Source: Paracoccaceae bacterium
Lineage (GTDB): Bacteria > Pseudomonadota > Alphaproteobacteria > Rhodobacterales > Rhodobacteraceae
Assembly (NCBI GenBank): GCA_022763485.1
Contig: JALEGX010000090.1
Location: 1-42,077 of the forward strand
Reading direction: 5' to 3'
Length of the DNA stretch: 42,077 nt
Part shown: in pieces, positions 8,321 through 16,472 of the stretch
Position numbering within the stretch: the first letter of the stretch is position 1
Layout: every line of letters begins with the position of its first letter
The notes under the pieces: generated by a model
Seen by the model: the letters and a program-made list of their open reading frames with translations, nothing else
Told to the model about the DNA's origin: nothing
The model's database searches: none
Program-made: the position numbers and the translations under genes

Positions 8321-9298
8321 ATGTCATTCCACGCCATTGAACAGGCCCCCGGCCGTCTGAACCGCAGCGAACTGGCCATCCCCGGCAGCCAGCCTCAAAT
8401 GTTTGAAAAAGCTGCAAAATCCGATGTAGACGTGATCTTCCTGGACCTGGAAGACGCGGTCGCTCCGGACGAAAAGGAACAGGCCCGGAAGAACATCATC
8501 AAGGCCCTGAACGAGATCGACTGGGGCAACAAATCCATGTCCGTTCGAATCAACGGCCTGGACACCCACTACATGTATCGTGACGTTGTCGACGTCGTCG
8601 AACAGGCCGGCGAACGTCTGGACCTGATCATGATTCCCAAGGTTGGCACCGCCGCTGACGTCTATGCCGTCGACATGATGGTGACCCAGATCGAAGACGC
8701 CAAGGGCTACAAGAAGCGCATCGGCTTCGAGCACATCATCGAAACCGCTTTGGGCATGCAGAACGTGAGCGAGATCGCTGCCGCCTCCAAGCGCAACGAA
8801 TCGCTGCACTTCGGCGTCGCCGACTACGCCGCATCGACCCGCGCCCGCACCACCATCATCGGCGGTGTAAACCCCGATTACTCGGTCCTGACCGACCCGG
8901 CTGCGGATGGTTCGCGCGATGTGCACTGGGGTGACATGTGGCACTATGCGCTGGCCCGTATGGTTGTCGCCGCCCGCGCCAACGGTCTGCGTCCGATCGA
9001 CGGCCCGTTCGGCGATTTCCAGGATCCCGAAGGCTACAAGGCCGCCGCAAAACGCGCCGCGGTTCTGGGCTGTGAAGGCAAATGGGCCATTCACCCGTCG
9101 CAGATCGAACTGGCCAACGAAGTGATGTCGCCGTCCGAGGCCGAAGTCACCAAAGCCAAGCGCATTCTGGAAGCCATGGCCGAGGCTGAAGCCGCCGGCA
9201 AAGGCGCCGTTTCGCTGGACGGCCGCCTGATCGACTATGCTTCGATCCGTCAGGCCGAAGTTCTGGTCGAAAAGGCAAAACAGATCGCCGGGAACTGA
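8321..9298 (+). CDS. mclA: L-malyl-CoA/beta-methylmalyl-CoA lyase, serine-cycle type
   Basis: A 325-residue CitE-like TIM-barrel lyase that splits malyl-CoA into acetyl-CoA and glyoxylate, Mg2+-dependent. Conserved stretches include LNRSELAIPGSQP, IFLDLEDAVAPDEKEQARKN, VRINGLDTHYMYRDVVD, IMIPKVG, FEHIIETALGM and KWAIHPSQI. The segments VIFLDLEDAVAPD, GVADYAASTRARTTIIGGVN and GAVSLDGRLIDYASIRQAE resemble, from memory, the Methylobacterium/Hyphomicrobium enzyme more than the Rhodobacter Mcl1 used in the ethylmalonyl-CoA pathway. An AAGGAG ribosome site precedes the ATG. A hairpin terminator follows at 9340-9368. It works on the product of MtkAB encoded on the other strand. Confidence 0.95.
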   Translation: MSFHAIEQAPGRLNRSELAIPGSQPQMFEKAAKSDVDVIFLDLEDAVAPDEKEQARKNIIKALNEIDWGNKSMSVRINGLDTHYMYRDVVDVVEQAGERLDLIMIPKVGTAADVYAVDMMVTQIEDAKGYKKRIGFEHIIETALGMQNVSEIAAASKRNESLHFGVADYAASTRARTTIIGGVNPDYSVLTDPAADGSRDVHWGDMWHYALARMVVAARANGLRPIDGPFGDFQDPEGYKAAAKRAAVLGCEGKWAIHPSQIELANEVMSPSEAEVTKAKRILEAMAEAEAAGKGAVSLDGRLIDYASIRQAEVLVEKAKQIAGN

Positions 9299-9339
9299 TC
9301 CTTAGGGTCGCAACCCGACGCAGACCAACTTAGAACAAG

Positions 9340-9368
9340 ACCGTCCCGGCAGAAGTCGGGGCGGTTTT
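9340..9368 (+). terminator. Rho-independent terminator after mclA
   Basis: ACCGTCCCG (9340-9348) pairs with CGGGGCGGT (9357-9365), 9 bp with one T/G pair and an eight-base loop, followed by TTTT. The glycerate kinase gene begins only 21 bp later, so this may act as a partial terminator or attenuator between mclA and gckA. Confidence 0.65.
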
Positions 9369-9389
9369 CTGGCCACGAGGGAACAGACC

Positions 9390-10649
9390 ATGACCGATCT
9401 TGCAAAAACCGCACTGGAGCTGTTTCAGGCCGCCATCGACCGGGCCGACCCGGCAGAAGCGCTGCGGGCGCAACTTGCCTCATCGCCGCTTTCTGAACTG
9501 CCGGACGGAGGTCGCAATTTTATCCTTGCCGTCGGCAAGGCCGCGGTTCCGATGATGCGCGCGGCGCTGGAGGAGATCCCGGATCCTGCTCAGGCATTGG
9601 TCATCACAAACCCCGAAAACAAAACAGATATTCCCGGTGCAACCGTGCTCTGCGGCTCCCACCCTGTCCCGGATGAGGCCAGCCAGGCCGCCGGTCAAGC
9701 GGCCATAGAAATGGCGCGTTCCATGTCGCAAAATGACCGGCTGATCGCGCTGATCTCCGGCGGCGGGTCGGCCCTGATGATCGCCCCTGCCCCCGGTCTT
9801 TCACTCAGCGACAAGGCAGAGGTGAACAAGTTGCTTCTGGCCTCCGGGCTGGAGATCAACGACATGAACCTGATCCGCCAACAGCTGTCGGATCTGAAAG
9901 GCGGCGGTTTGCTACGCCATGCCGCGCCCGCCCGTGTGCAGGCCTATATCCTGTCTGATGTCATTGGCGATGACCTGCGGGCGATCGCCTCGGGCCCGAC
10001 CGTAGCCCCGATCGGCACCCGCGACGCCGCCCGAGAGATGATGCAACGCGCCGGGATCTGGGAGCAGGCTCCGGAAAGCGTTCGAGCACTGCTGAGCGCA
10101 CCTCAGCAGGAGGAAAGCGCGCCTCCCGCTGCCACGAACACCCTGATCGGGTCCAACCGCTACAGCCTGAAGGCGATGATGGCCAAGGCAGCGGACGAAG
10201 GCTGGGCCGCGAAACTGATCACCCACCGGCTGGTCGGGGATGTGCAAGACGCGGCGGATGTCGTGATCCGGGCCGCCCAAACCGCCCCTGCGGGCAAACC
10301 CGTCGCCCTTGTTTTCGGCGGCGAGACCACGGTTCAGATCCGAGGAACCGGCCTGGGGGGCCGCAATCAGGAGCTGGCCCTGCGCGTTGCACAACGGGCG
10401 GATGAAATTCCAGGCGACTGGGTGTTCCTGTCTGGCGGTACGGACGGACGGGACGGCCCAACGGAAGCCGCAGGTGGCTTGGTCACGCCCGACACATGGT
10501 CCCGCATTCGGGCCACTGATCAGGACCCCGATGCCTTGCTGGCCAACAATGACAGCAATGCCGCCCTTGCCGCCGCCGATGCATTGGTGATGACCGGCGG
10601 GACCGGCACCAATGTGGCCGATGTTCAGGTGTTCCTGCGGCGCGGGTAA
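9390..10649 (+). CDS. gckA: Glycerate 2-kinase (MOFRL family)
   Basis: A 419-residue GckA/TtuD-type glycerate kinase: D-glycerate + ATP to 2-phosphoglycerate, which feeds enolase and then Ppc. The N-terminal domain has FILAVGKAAVPMM and the phosphate-binding LISGGGSALM. The linker region has RQQLSDLKGGGLL. The C-terminal MOFRL domain has VFGGETTVQI, GLGGRNQELAL and LSGGTDGRDGPTEAAGG. This completes the hydroxypyruvate-glycerate-PEP arm of the serine cycle with hprA and ppc. It lies 91 bp after mclA, with a hairpin between. TtuD is historically named hydroxypyruvate reductase in tartrate operons, but the MOFRL sequence indicates a kinase. Confidence 0.92.
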   Translation: MTDLAKTALELFQAAIDRADPAEALRAQLASSPLSELPDGGRNFILAVGKAAVPMMRAALEEIPDPAQALVITNPENKTDIPGATVLCGSHPVPDEASQAAGQAAIEMARSMSQNDRLIALISGGGSALMIAPAPGLSLSDKAEVNKLLLASGLEINDMNLIRQQLSDLKGGGLLRHAAPARVQAYILSDVIGDDLRAIASGPTVAPIGTRDAAREMMQRAGIWEQAPESVRALLSAPQQEESAPPAATNTLIGSNRYSLKAMMAKAADEGWAAKLITHRLVGDVQDAADVVIRAAQTAPAGKPVALVFGGETTVQIRGTGLGGRNQELALRVAQRADEIPGDWVFLSGGTDGRDGPTEAAGGLVTPDTWSRIRATDQDPDALLANNDSNAALAAADALVMTGGTGTNVADVQVFLRRG

Positions 10650-10716
10650 TTTGGGAGTTGCCCCACGCCTATGTTAATTCTATTTACATAAGCGTATTCA
10701 CAGACGCGGAATTCCC

Positions 10717-11124
10717 ATGATGCAGTTTGAGCCAGGCGTATTGGCGGCCGAGCCGTTTCCGATCCCACCCCATGCGATCTTTGCGCTGATCGCGCTGACG
10801 CTGGGGGCGGTGCAATTGTTGCTGCGCAAGGGCACAGGGCTGCATCGCACCCTGGGTTATACGTGGGTTACCAGCATGGCGATTGTCGCGGCCAGCGGGC
10901 TGTTCATCCATGAGATCCGGCTGTTCGGGCCGTTCTCACCCATTCACCTGCTGTCGGTCTTTGTACTTGTGATGCTGTTCGTGTCCATACGCGCCGCCCG
11001 GCGCGGCGACATGGAACGTCACCGCAAAACCATGATCTACATGTATATTTTGGGATTGGTGCTGACCGGCGGCTTTACGCTATTGCCCGGACGGGCAATG
11101 CACGCGGTCTTCTTCGGGGGCTGA
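10717..11124 (+). CDS. Small multi-spanning membrane protein, DUF2306-like
   Basis: A 135-residue hydrophobic protein with four predicted membrane segments: around 18-36, 48-64, 76-92 and 111-128. A short HRTLGYTWV turn follows the first helix, a basic RAARRGDMERHRKTM loop the third. This pattern (H-x-x-L-G, then a basic loop with MERHRKTM) is that of the DUF2306 family, whose function is unknown. A GGAA-like ribosome site precedes the start. It lies between the glycerate kinase and the convergent globin/tdm pair and probably belongs to neither pathway. A GGGGGC/GCCCCC stem overlaps its stop codon (11116-11131) and may end transcription from either side. Confidence 0.7.
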   Translation: MMQFEPGVLAAEPFPIPPHAIFALIALTLGAVQLLLRKGTGLHRTLGYTWVTSMAIVAASGLFIHEIRLFGPFSPIHLLSVFVLVMLFVSIRAARRGDMERHRKTMIYMYILGLVLTGGFTLLPGRAMHAVFFGG

Positions 11125-11149
11125 CGCCCCCCATTAGGCATCGCAGGGG

Positions 11150-11566
11150 TCAGGCCGGCAGGCGCTTTTCGCCCCATTCCGCCAGATCGTTGACCAGCAT
11201 CAGCGCCACACGCCGGAACACGGCGCGCAAACGCTCCACGCCCGGGCCCGTGAGGTTCAGATCCTCCAGCGCCCGATCCATACAGGTCAGCCAGTTTTCG
11301 GCGTCTTCGGTGGTGATGGGCACATGTTCGTGCATCAGCTTCACGTCCATATGCCCATGCTTTTCCTGGTAATACTTGCGCCCACCCATGAAGCCGGAGA
11401 GGAAGTTGAACTGTTCGATCCGCGCGTGCCCCATACCGTGGCCCCGCTTATGAAGCTTGACGATCTGAGCACCTTCCGGGCTCTGCTCGACCAGATCATA
11501 GAAATGCTCCACCAAATTTCGCAGAACGTCTTCTCCGCCGATCTCATCAATAAGCTTTCGAACCAT
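11150..11566 (-). CDS. Group II truncated haemoglobin
   Basis: A 138-residue globin. It matches the group II truncated (TrHbO-like) pattern: an IDEIGGEDVLRNLVEHFYDLV start with the B10 tyrosine (about 23), and LSGFMGGRKYYQEKHGH before the proximal histidine (about His79). The NWLTCMDRAL helix carries the characteristic Trp at G8 (about Trp92). It would bind haem and O2 or NO. It starts 36 bp after tdm on the same strand and is probably co-transcribed with it. A role linked to the oxygen-dependent TMA pathway or to redox/NO stress is inference. The start has an AGAGAGGG ribosome site. Confidence 0.85.
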   Translation of the reverse strand: MVRKLIDEIGGEDVLRNLVEHFYDLVEQSPEGAQIVKLHKRGHGMGHARIEQFNFLSGFMGGRKYYQEKHGHMDVKLMHEHVPITTEDAENWLTCMDRALEDLNLTGPGVERLRAVFRRVALMLVNDLAEWGEKRLPA

Positions 11567-11602
11567 TTCAAACCCTCTCTCTCGCGCGGCGAATCCGCGA
11601 CC

Positions 11603-13972
11603 TCAGGACTGAGGCCGCGTCTTCTTCGGATCGTAATGGGCGAAGGGTACAATCTTGGCGGGCAGGCGTTTTTGATGTCCGTCAAGTTTGCCGATCTCCA
11701 CCTCTGTACCAACCTCGGCACAGGACACATCCACCCGTGCCAGGGCGATGTTCTTGCCCAGGAGCGGCGACCGCATGGAGGAGGTCACTTCGCCGATCTG
11801 CGCCCGTCCGATGTGGACGCAATCCCCATGTGCAACATCGATGGCGGAGTCGATGTCAAGGCCCACCAGCTTGCGCGCGGGCGTGGTCTTGCGCCGGATC
11901 AGAGCGTCACGTCCGATGAAATCATCCTCTTTCGATTTCAGCGGCACGGTAAAGCCGATGCCCGCCTCAAACGGATCGGTCTGGTCGCTGAAGTCGTAAC
12001 CGGCAAAGATCAGACCTGCTTCGATCCGTACCATGTCCAACGCTTCCAGCCCCATCGGGCGGATGCCATGCTCCTGCCCGGCGGCCCAGACCGCATCGAA
12101 CACTTCGCCCGCGTGTTTGGGGTGGCAGAAGATCTCATACCCCAGCTCGCCGGTATACCCGGTCCGGGACACGACCACCGGAATGCCCTGATCGTCCCCG
12201 ATACGCGCCGGCGTGAAGCGGAACCAGCCCAGCTCTTCCAGCGTCGGGTTATGGGGCATGGTCCAGATGATCTTCTTCAACAGATCCCGGCTTTCCGGAC
12301 CCTGCACCGCGATGTTGTGCTGCATGTCGGTGGACGCGCGGATCAACACGTTCAGACCCAGCTTTTCCGCCTGCTCGCGGATCCATTCCCCGCCGTAGTC
12401 ATCCCCGCCGATCCAGCGGAAGTTGTCTTTGCCCAGACGGAAGACCGTGCCGTCATCCACCATGCCGCCGTGCGGGTAGCACATCGCGGTATAGACCACC
12501 TGCCCCACCGCCAGCTTCTTGATATTGCGGGTAAAGATGTATTGGCACAGGGCTTCGGAATCGGGCCCGGTGATTTCCCACTTGCGCAGGGCGGACAGGT
12601 CCAGGACCACGCATTTTTCGCGGCACGCCCAGTACTCTTCAATCGGGCCGGACTCGGAATAGCAATTGGCCAGCCAATAGCCTTTGTATTCCACAAAGTT
12701 GCGGGTCATCTTGCTCAGTCGGTCGTGGAAACCGGTTTCCTTGGTCATCTTGGGCTCCGATTCAGGGGTCGCACGGATTGCGACAGCTCGTTGGAATTTC
12801 TCTTCGCCGCTGTAGGTGCGGACGTGGATATCAGTGGGGTTCCAGCCATTGGCCGCACTGGTGTCGTCCGGGCAGGCCGAGCTGACACAGACCAGATCGG
12901 TCAGCGCGCGCAACAGCACATAGTCGCCGGGACGCGTCCACGGCTCATCAGCGTACATCACACCGTGCTCATCCAGGCCGGTGTTGAAGAAGAAGTTGAT
13001 CGCCATCCAACCTGCGCGTGGTGTCACCCCGTGGCCCGCAAGCGCGCCGTTGAAATTGTCCGAACAATTCACGTGCCCCGGATAACCGATGTCGTCATAG
13101 TATTTCGCCGCACAGGCCAGCGCGAAGGCGTCGTGACGGCCCACGGTGTCCTGCACCACCTCAACCAGCGGCAGCATGTCCTGATCATAGTATTTCGCAT
13201 GCAGCCCCGGCATCGGATAGGCGTGGCCCATCAGCGTGCGTGTGGTGGTCACATCCAGCGCGTGCTCGATGCCCTTGTCCAGCTTGCGCGCGGCGAAGCA
13301 CTGGAAATCCGTACACTGTCGACCATCCACATCGATGATCTGGATATAGTCGCCCGCCTTGACGAAGTAGCTTTCGGCGGTGGCGCTATGCACGCGCACT
13401 TCGTTCACCGGATCGGCCAGCGGGTCGGGCAGTTCGAAGCGCGCCACCTGCTTGATGACTGCGCGTTTGACCAGAACCGTCAGCGGGGTTGCGGTGTCCT
13501 GCGCTTCGAAATCCATGATGCCACCCGGCGCGGCAATGATCACGATCCCGTCGCGCTGGACGGTAAATTCCTGTTCCGTCTTTGCCGGCGTCGCGCTGTC
13601 AAAGAACCGCACAGCCCCGCCCGCGGCCAGATCGATCCCCCGTGCGTCCAGCCCCATGCGGAGCCCGCGCAGGGATTGATCCGAAGACGCGAGCAACCCC
13701 TTCAACCCAGCTGCATCACTGTTGGCCAGTGCACCGATCAGACCAGCATCGATTGCGCCTTTGACATCTGCGGCCACGATTTCGCACGGCTGTCCGCCTT
13801 CGTCATTCGTCACCGTGATCCTGTCCCCGGTTTCAACCGCAACAAGGATGGCACCACAGCCTTCGACCACGTAGCGCTCAGTCCCTTTGGGGAGCGAAAA
13901 AACAGAGGGTTGATACAGGCCAGAGGGCACGGGCGGGCCGTTCTTGACCGCTGGAAAGCTCAGGTCGTTCAT
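11603..13972 (-). CDS. tdm: Trimethylamine N-oxide demethylase
   Basis: A 789-residue two-part protein converting TMAO to dimethylamine and formaldehyde. The N-terminal half (about 1-405) holds a DUF1989 domain (YIQIIDVDGRQCTDFQC, PGHVNCSDNFN, VCVSSACPDD). Its cysteines, such as Cys220/225, 303 and 362/367, are candidate zinc ligands. The C-terminal half (about 412-789) is a GcvT-like folate-binding domain (SRTGYTGELGYEIFCHP, GLEALDMVRIEAGL). The DUF1989-GcvT fusion and length match Tdm of Methylocella and Roseobacters. GGGAGA precedes the ATG. It is followed closely by the globin gene and divergent from an EamA permease. A 917-codon open frame on the opposite strand is an antisense shadow. 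Confidence 0.94.
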   Translation of the reverse strand: MNDLSFPAVKNGPPVPSGLYQPSVFSLPKGTERYVVEGCGAILVAVETGDRITVTNDEGGQPCEIVAADVKGAIDAGLIGALANSDAAGLKGLLASSDQSLRGLRMGLDARGIDLAAGGAVRFFDSATPAKTEQEFTVQRDGIVIIAAPGGIMDFEAQDTATPLTVLVKRAVIKQVARFELPDPLADPVNEVRVHSATAESYFVKAGDYIQIIDVDGRQCTDFQCFAARKLDKGIEHALDVTTTRTLMGHAYPMPGLHAKYYDQDMLPLVEVVQDTVGRHDAFALACAAKYYDDIGYPGHVNCSDNFNGALAGHGVTPRAGWMAINFFFNTGLDEHGVMYADEPWTRPGDYVLLRALTDLVCVSSACPDDTSAANGWNPTDIHVRTYSGEEKFQRAVAIRATPESEPKMTKETGFHDRLSKMTRNFVEYKGYWLANCYSESGPIEEYWACREKCVVLDLSALRKWEITGPDSEALCQYIFTRNIKKLAVGQVVYTAMCYPHGGMVDDGTVFRLGKDNFRWIGGDDYGGEWIREQAEKLGLNVLIRASTDMQHNIAVQGPESRDLLKKIIWTMPHNPTLEELGWFRFTPARIGDDQGIPVVVSRTGYTGELGYEIFCHPKHAGEVFDAVWAAGQEHGIRPMGLEALDMVRIEAGLIFAGYDFSDQTDPFEAGIGFTVPLKSKEDDFIGRDALIRRKTTPARKLVGLDIDSAIDVAHGDCVHIGRAQIGEVTSSMRSPLLGKNIALARVDVSCAEVGTEVEIGKLDGHQKRLPAKIVPFAHYDPKKTRPQS

Positions 13973-14062
13973 TGCGTGTTCTCCCGGTTGCCAAGCCCGG
14001 CAAATTTTGCACCGCCGGAATATTTATTTATTGAAAAGAATAAGCCGCTCCCGCAATCTAAG

Positions 14063-14076
14063 CAACAAACTTGTTG
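14063..14076. promoter_or_regulatory. Inverted repeat in the tdm / EamA divergent promoter region
   Basis: CAACAA-AC-TTGTTG forms a perfect 6-2-6 inverted repeat, 91 bp upstream of the tdm start and 82 bp upstream of the permease start. An AT-rich stretch (14028-14043) on the tdm side could hold the promoter. It lacks the TTGGT/ACCAA pattern found at dmm and tmm, so tdm may answer to a different regulator. Operator function is inference. Confidence 0.35.
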
Positions 14077-14157
14077 ATTTCCCGCAACTTTCCAATGGCA
14101 CACCGGAGATACGACATTTCCAGCGGGACCCGTGTCGCAAACGAAGGAGTCACATGG

Positions 14158-15003
14158 ATGCAAGCCTTGCTTTTTGGGCTGATCGCCGCGCTGTCCTGGG
14201 GGCTGCATGATTTCTGCGTGCGCTATGTGTCCCAGCGAACCAGCATTCCGACTGCGATCATGACGGTGCTGTCCTCGGGGGCGATTCTGATCTGCATTGC
14301 ATCTCTGATCTGGGGCGACTGGCAGGATCTGAATGCCTATGCGGTGCAGATGGCCTGCCTGTCCGGCGTTTTCTTTTCAGCCGGATCCTACGCGCTCTAC
14401 CGCGCCTTTGCCATCGGCCCCGTCAAACTGGTGGCACCGATCACCGGTTCCTTCCCGATCATGACCGTCGCCATTTCCGCGCTACAGGGGCAACCGGTTG
14501 GGCTGGGCCATGTCATTGCAATCTTCGTGATTGTCGGGGCCGTGGGATGTGTCGCCATCTTCTCACAGGAGCGCGAAACGACCGGGGCCAGCGTTATCGC
14601 GGTGATCTGGGGCATCCTTGCGGCCAGCGGCTTTGCCCTGACCTTTGCCATCGGTCAGGAAGCCACACGAGCAGGCGCTGAGCTTCCGGTTCTGGTGGTG
14701 ACTCGCGCGGCGTCGATCCTGGCCTTGCTGGCGGCCATCCTGCTGACCTCGGGCAGACCGGCACTGCCATCCGGGCGGGTGCTTCCCGTGCTGTTCATCA
14801 TGGGCGCGCTCGACATGGTGGCCCTGGGCCTGGTGCTGATTTCGGGACGCTTGCCCAACCCCGAATTCGCCTCTGTCAGCTCATCCCTCTTCGGATTGAT
14901 CACCGTCATCCTGGCGTGGCTGATCCTCAAGGAAAAGGTCGCGCCCCTGCAATGGGTCAGTATTGCCGCAGCCTTTGCAGGCATCGCCTATCTGGCAGGA
15001 TGA
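14158..15003 (+). CDS. EamA/DMT-superfamily permease
   Basis: A 281-residue membrane protein with about ten hydrophobic segments in two repeats, as in EamA (DUF6) drug/metabolite transporters. It begins MQALLFGLIAALSWGLHDF and ends with the typical LIDKEKVAPLQW-like LILKEKVAPLQWVSIAA helix turn. I start at the ATG at 14158, with AAGGAG eight bases upstream; a longer in-frame start would add an unconvincing 29-residue hydrophilic leader. It is divergent from tdm and convergent with gmaS, so it could export or import a pathway intermediate. The family is too broad to name a substrate. Confidence 0.8.
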   Translation: MQALLFGLIAALSWGLHDFCVRYVSQRTSIPTAIMTVLSSGAILICIASLIWGDWQDLNAYAVQMACLSGVFFSAGSYALYRAFAIGPVKLVAPITGSFPIMTVAISALQGQPVGLGHVIAIFVIVGAVGCVAIFSQERETTGASVIAVIWGILAASGFALTFAIGQEATRAGAELPVLVVTRAASILALLAAILLTSGRPALPSGRVLPVLFIMGALDMVALGLVLISGRLPNPEFASVSSSLFGLITVILAWLILKEKVAPLQWVSIAAAFAGIAYLAG

Positions 15004-15039
15004 AAAGAAAATGCCCGACCGAAGAGGCTTCGATCGGGC
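15002..15039 (-). terminator. Rho-independent terminator of gmaS
   Basis: On the minus strand a 12-bp stem (15028-15039 with 15013-15024, one G/T pair, AGG-type loop) is followed by ATTTTCTTTTC. It sits 26 bp beyond the gmaS stop and overlaps the end of the convergent permease gene. The plus-strand orientation lacks a T-run. Confidence 0.8.
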
Positions 15040-15065
15040 GACGACATTCCGGATAGCGAGGGGGT

Positions 15066-16394
15066 TCAGATATCCAGAGTGTGTTCTTTTTCCCAGCGGG
15101 AGAAGTGCGACACGAAGGAGTTCCACTCTTCCTGCTTCATCTTCAGATAAGCGGCGGAGAACTCATCGCCCATCATCGCCTTCAGCTCTTCATCGCGATC
15201 GTATTCACGCAGCGCGTCGAGCATGTTCAGCGGCAGCTTCGGCGCGTCGGTGACGATGTGGCCTTCGGCGTACATGTCGATGTCCCAGCGCTTGCCCGGA
15301 TCGGCCTTGGTGCGGATGCCCGACAGGCCCGCAGCGATGATCACCGCCTGCAGCAGGTAGGGGTTCACCGCACCATCCGGCAGACGCAGTTCGAACCGGC
15401 CGGGGCCAGGGACGCGAACCATGTGTGTCCGGTTGTTGCCGGTCCAGGTCACGGTGTTGGGCGCCCAGGTGGCCCCGGACATGGTGCGCGGTGCGTTGAT
15501 CCGCTTGTAGGAGTTCACCGTCGGGTTGGTGATCGCAGCCAACGCAGAGGCGTGTTTCATAATGCCGCCAAGGAAGTGCTTGCCGCGTTCGGCCAGGCCC
15601 ACTTCTCCGGTCTGGCCTTCGCCATCACCCGCAAAAACGTTGGTCTTGGACTCAGCACCCGGCGCGTCCCAGACCGAAATATGCGCGTGACAGCCATTGC
15701 CGGTCAGACCTTCGACCGGCTTCGGCATGAAGGTTGCACGGAAGCCGTGCTTTTCAGCAACCGACTTGGTCATGAACTTGAAGAAGCTGTGCTTGTCAGC
15801 CGTCTTCAGCGCGTCATCGAATTCCCAGTTCATTTCAAACTGGCCATTCGCGTCTTCGTGGTCGTTCTGATACGGACCCCAGCCCAGTTCGAGCATGTAA
15901 TCGCAGATTTCACGCACCACGTCATAGCGACGCATCACGGCCTGCTGATCGTAACACGGCTTGGCGGCCGTATCGAACGGGTCCGAGATTTCTTCGCCAT
16001 TCGGGGTCAGCAGAAAGAATTCCGCCTCGATGCCGGTTTTCACGTGCATGCCTTCGGCAGCTGCCTCGTCGATCAGACGGCGCAGCACGTTGCGCGGGGC
16101 CTGGGCGACGTCCTGGCCCTCCATCACGCAGTTGCCCGCAACCCATGCCACTTCGGGCTTCCAGGGCAGCTGGATCACCGAAGACGGATCCGGAACCGCC
16201 AGCATGTCGGGGTGCGCCGGGGTCATGTCCAGATACGTTGCGAAACCCGCAAATCCTGCGCCGTCTTCCTGCATGTCTGCGATCGCTTGCGCAGGCACCA
16301 GTTTGGCCCGCTGCCCACCGAACAGATCGGTGAACGAGATCATGAAGTATTTGACGCCTTTTTCTTTTGCGAAAGCAGCCAGATCCAAAGTCAT
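15066..16394 (-). CDS. gmaS: Gamma-glutamylmethylamide synthetase
   Basis: A 442-residue glutamine synthetase-fold enzyme that condenses monomethylamine with glutamate (ATP-dependent). It has the GS catalytic barrel signatures GIEAEFFLL, GNGCHAHISVWD, TVNSYKRINAPRTMSGATWAPN and VRVPGPGRFELRLPDGAVNPYL. The beginning MTLDLAAFAKEKGVKYFMISFTDLFG is typical of GmaS rather than biosynthetic GlnA. GmaS is the marker enzyme of the N-methylglutamate pathway in marine bacteria. It lies directly downstream of mgsC, separated by a 78-bp gap with a hairpin, and ends at a strong terminator. AAGGAAAG precedes the ATG. Confidence 0.95.
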   Translation of the reverse strand: MTLDLAAFAKEKGVKYFMISFTDLFGGQRAKLVPAQAIADMQEDGAGFAGFATYLDMTPAHPDMLAVPDPSSVIQLPWKPEVAWVAGNCVMEGQDVAQAPRNVLRRLIDEAAAEGMHVKTGIEAEFFLLTPNGEEISDPFDTAAKPCYDQQAVMRRYDVVREICDYMLELGWGPYQNDHEDANGQFEMNWEFDDALKTADKHSFFKFMTKSVAEKHGFRATFMPKPVEGLTGNGCHAHISVWDAPGAESKTNVFAGDGEGQTGEVGLAERGKHFLGGIMKHASALAAITNPTVNSYKRINAPRTMSGATWAPNTVTWTGNNRTHMVRVPGPGRFELRLPDGAVNPYLLQAVIIAAGLSGIRTKADPGKRWDIDMYAEGHIVTDAPKLPLNMLDALREYDRDEELKAMMGDEFSAAYLKMKQEEWNSFVSHFSRWEKEHTLDI

Positions 16395-16432
16395 TGGTCC
16401 ACTTTCCTTTCCCTGTTGTGTGTCGTTGAAGG

Positions 16433-16462
16433 AAAGGCGCAGGTCATTTTCCCCGCGCCTTT
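16433..16462 (-). other. Stem-loop between mgsC and gmaS
   Basis: AAAGGCGC (16433-16440) is perfectly inverted as GCGCCTTT (16455-16462), with a 14-base loop. Read on the minus strand it is followed by CCTTCAACG, so the tail is only mildly T-rich. It could attenuate transcription between the mgs genes and gmaS or define mRNA ends. Confidence 0.45.
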
Positions 16463-16472
16463 GTTATGCAGT

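Noticed and set aside
11324-14077. 917-codon open frame on the plus strand
   Set aside because: It covers tdm and the globin gene in antisense. No domain is recognisable and the composition is that of a GC-rich shadow frame.
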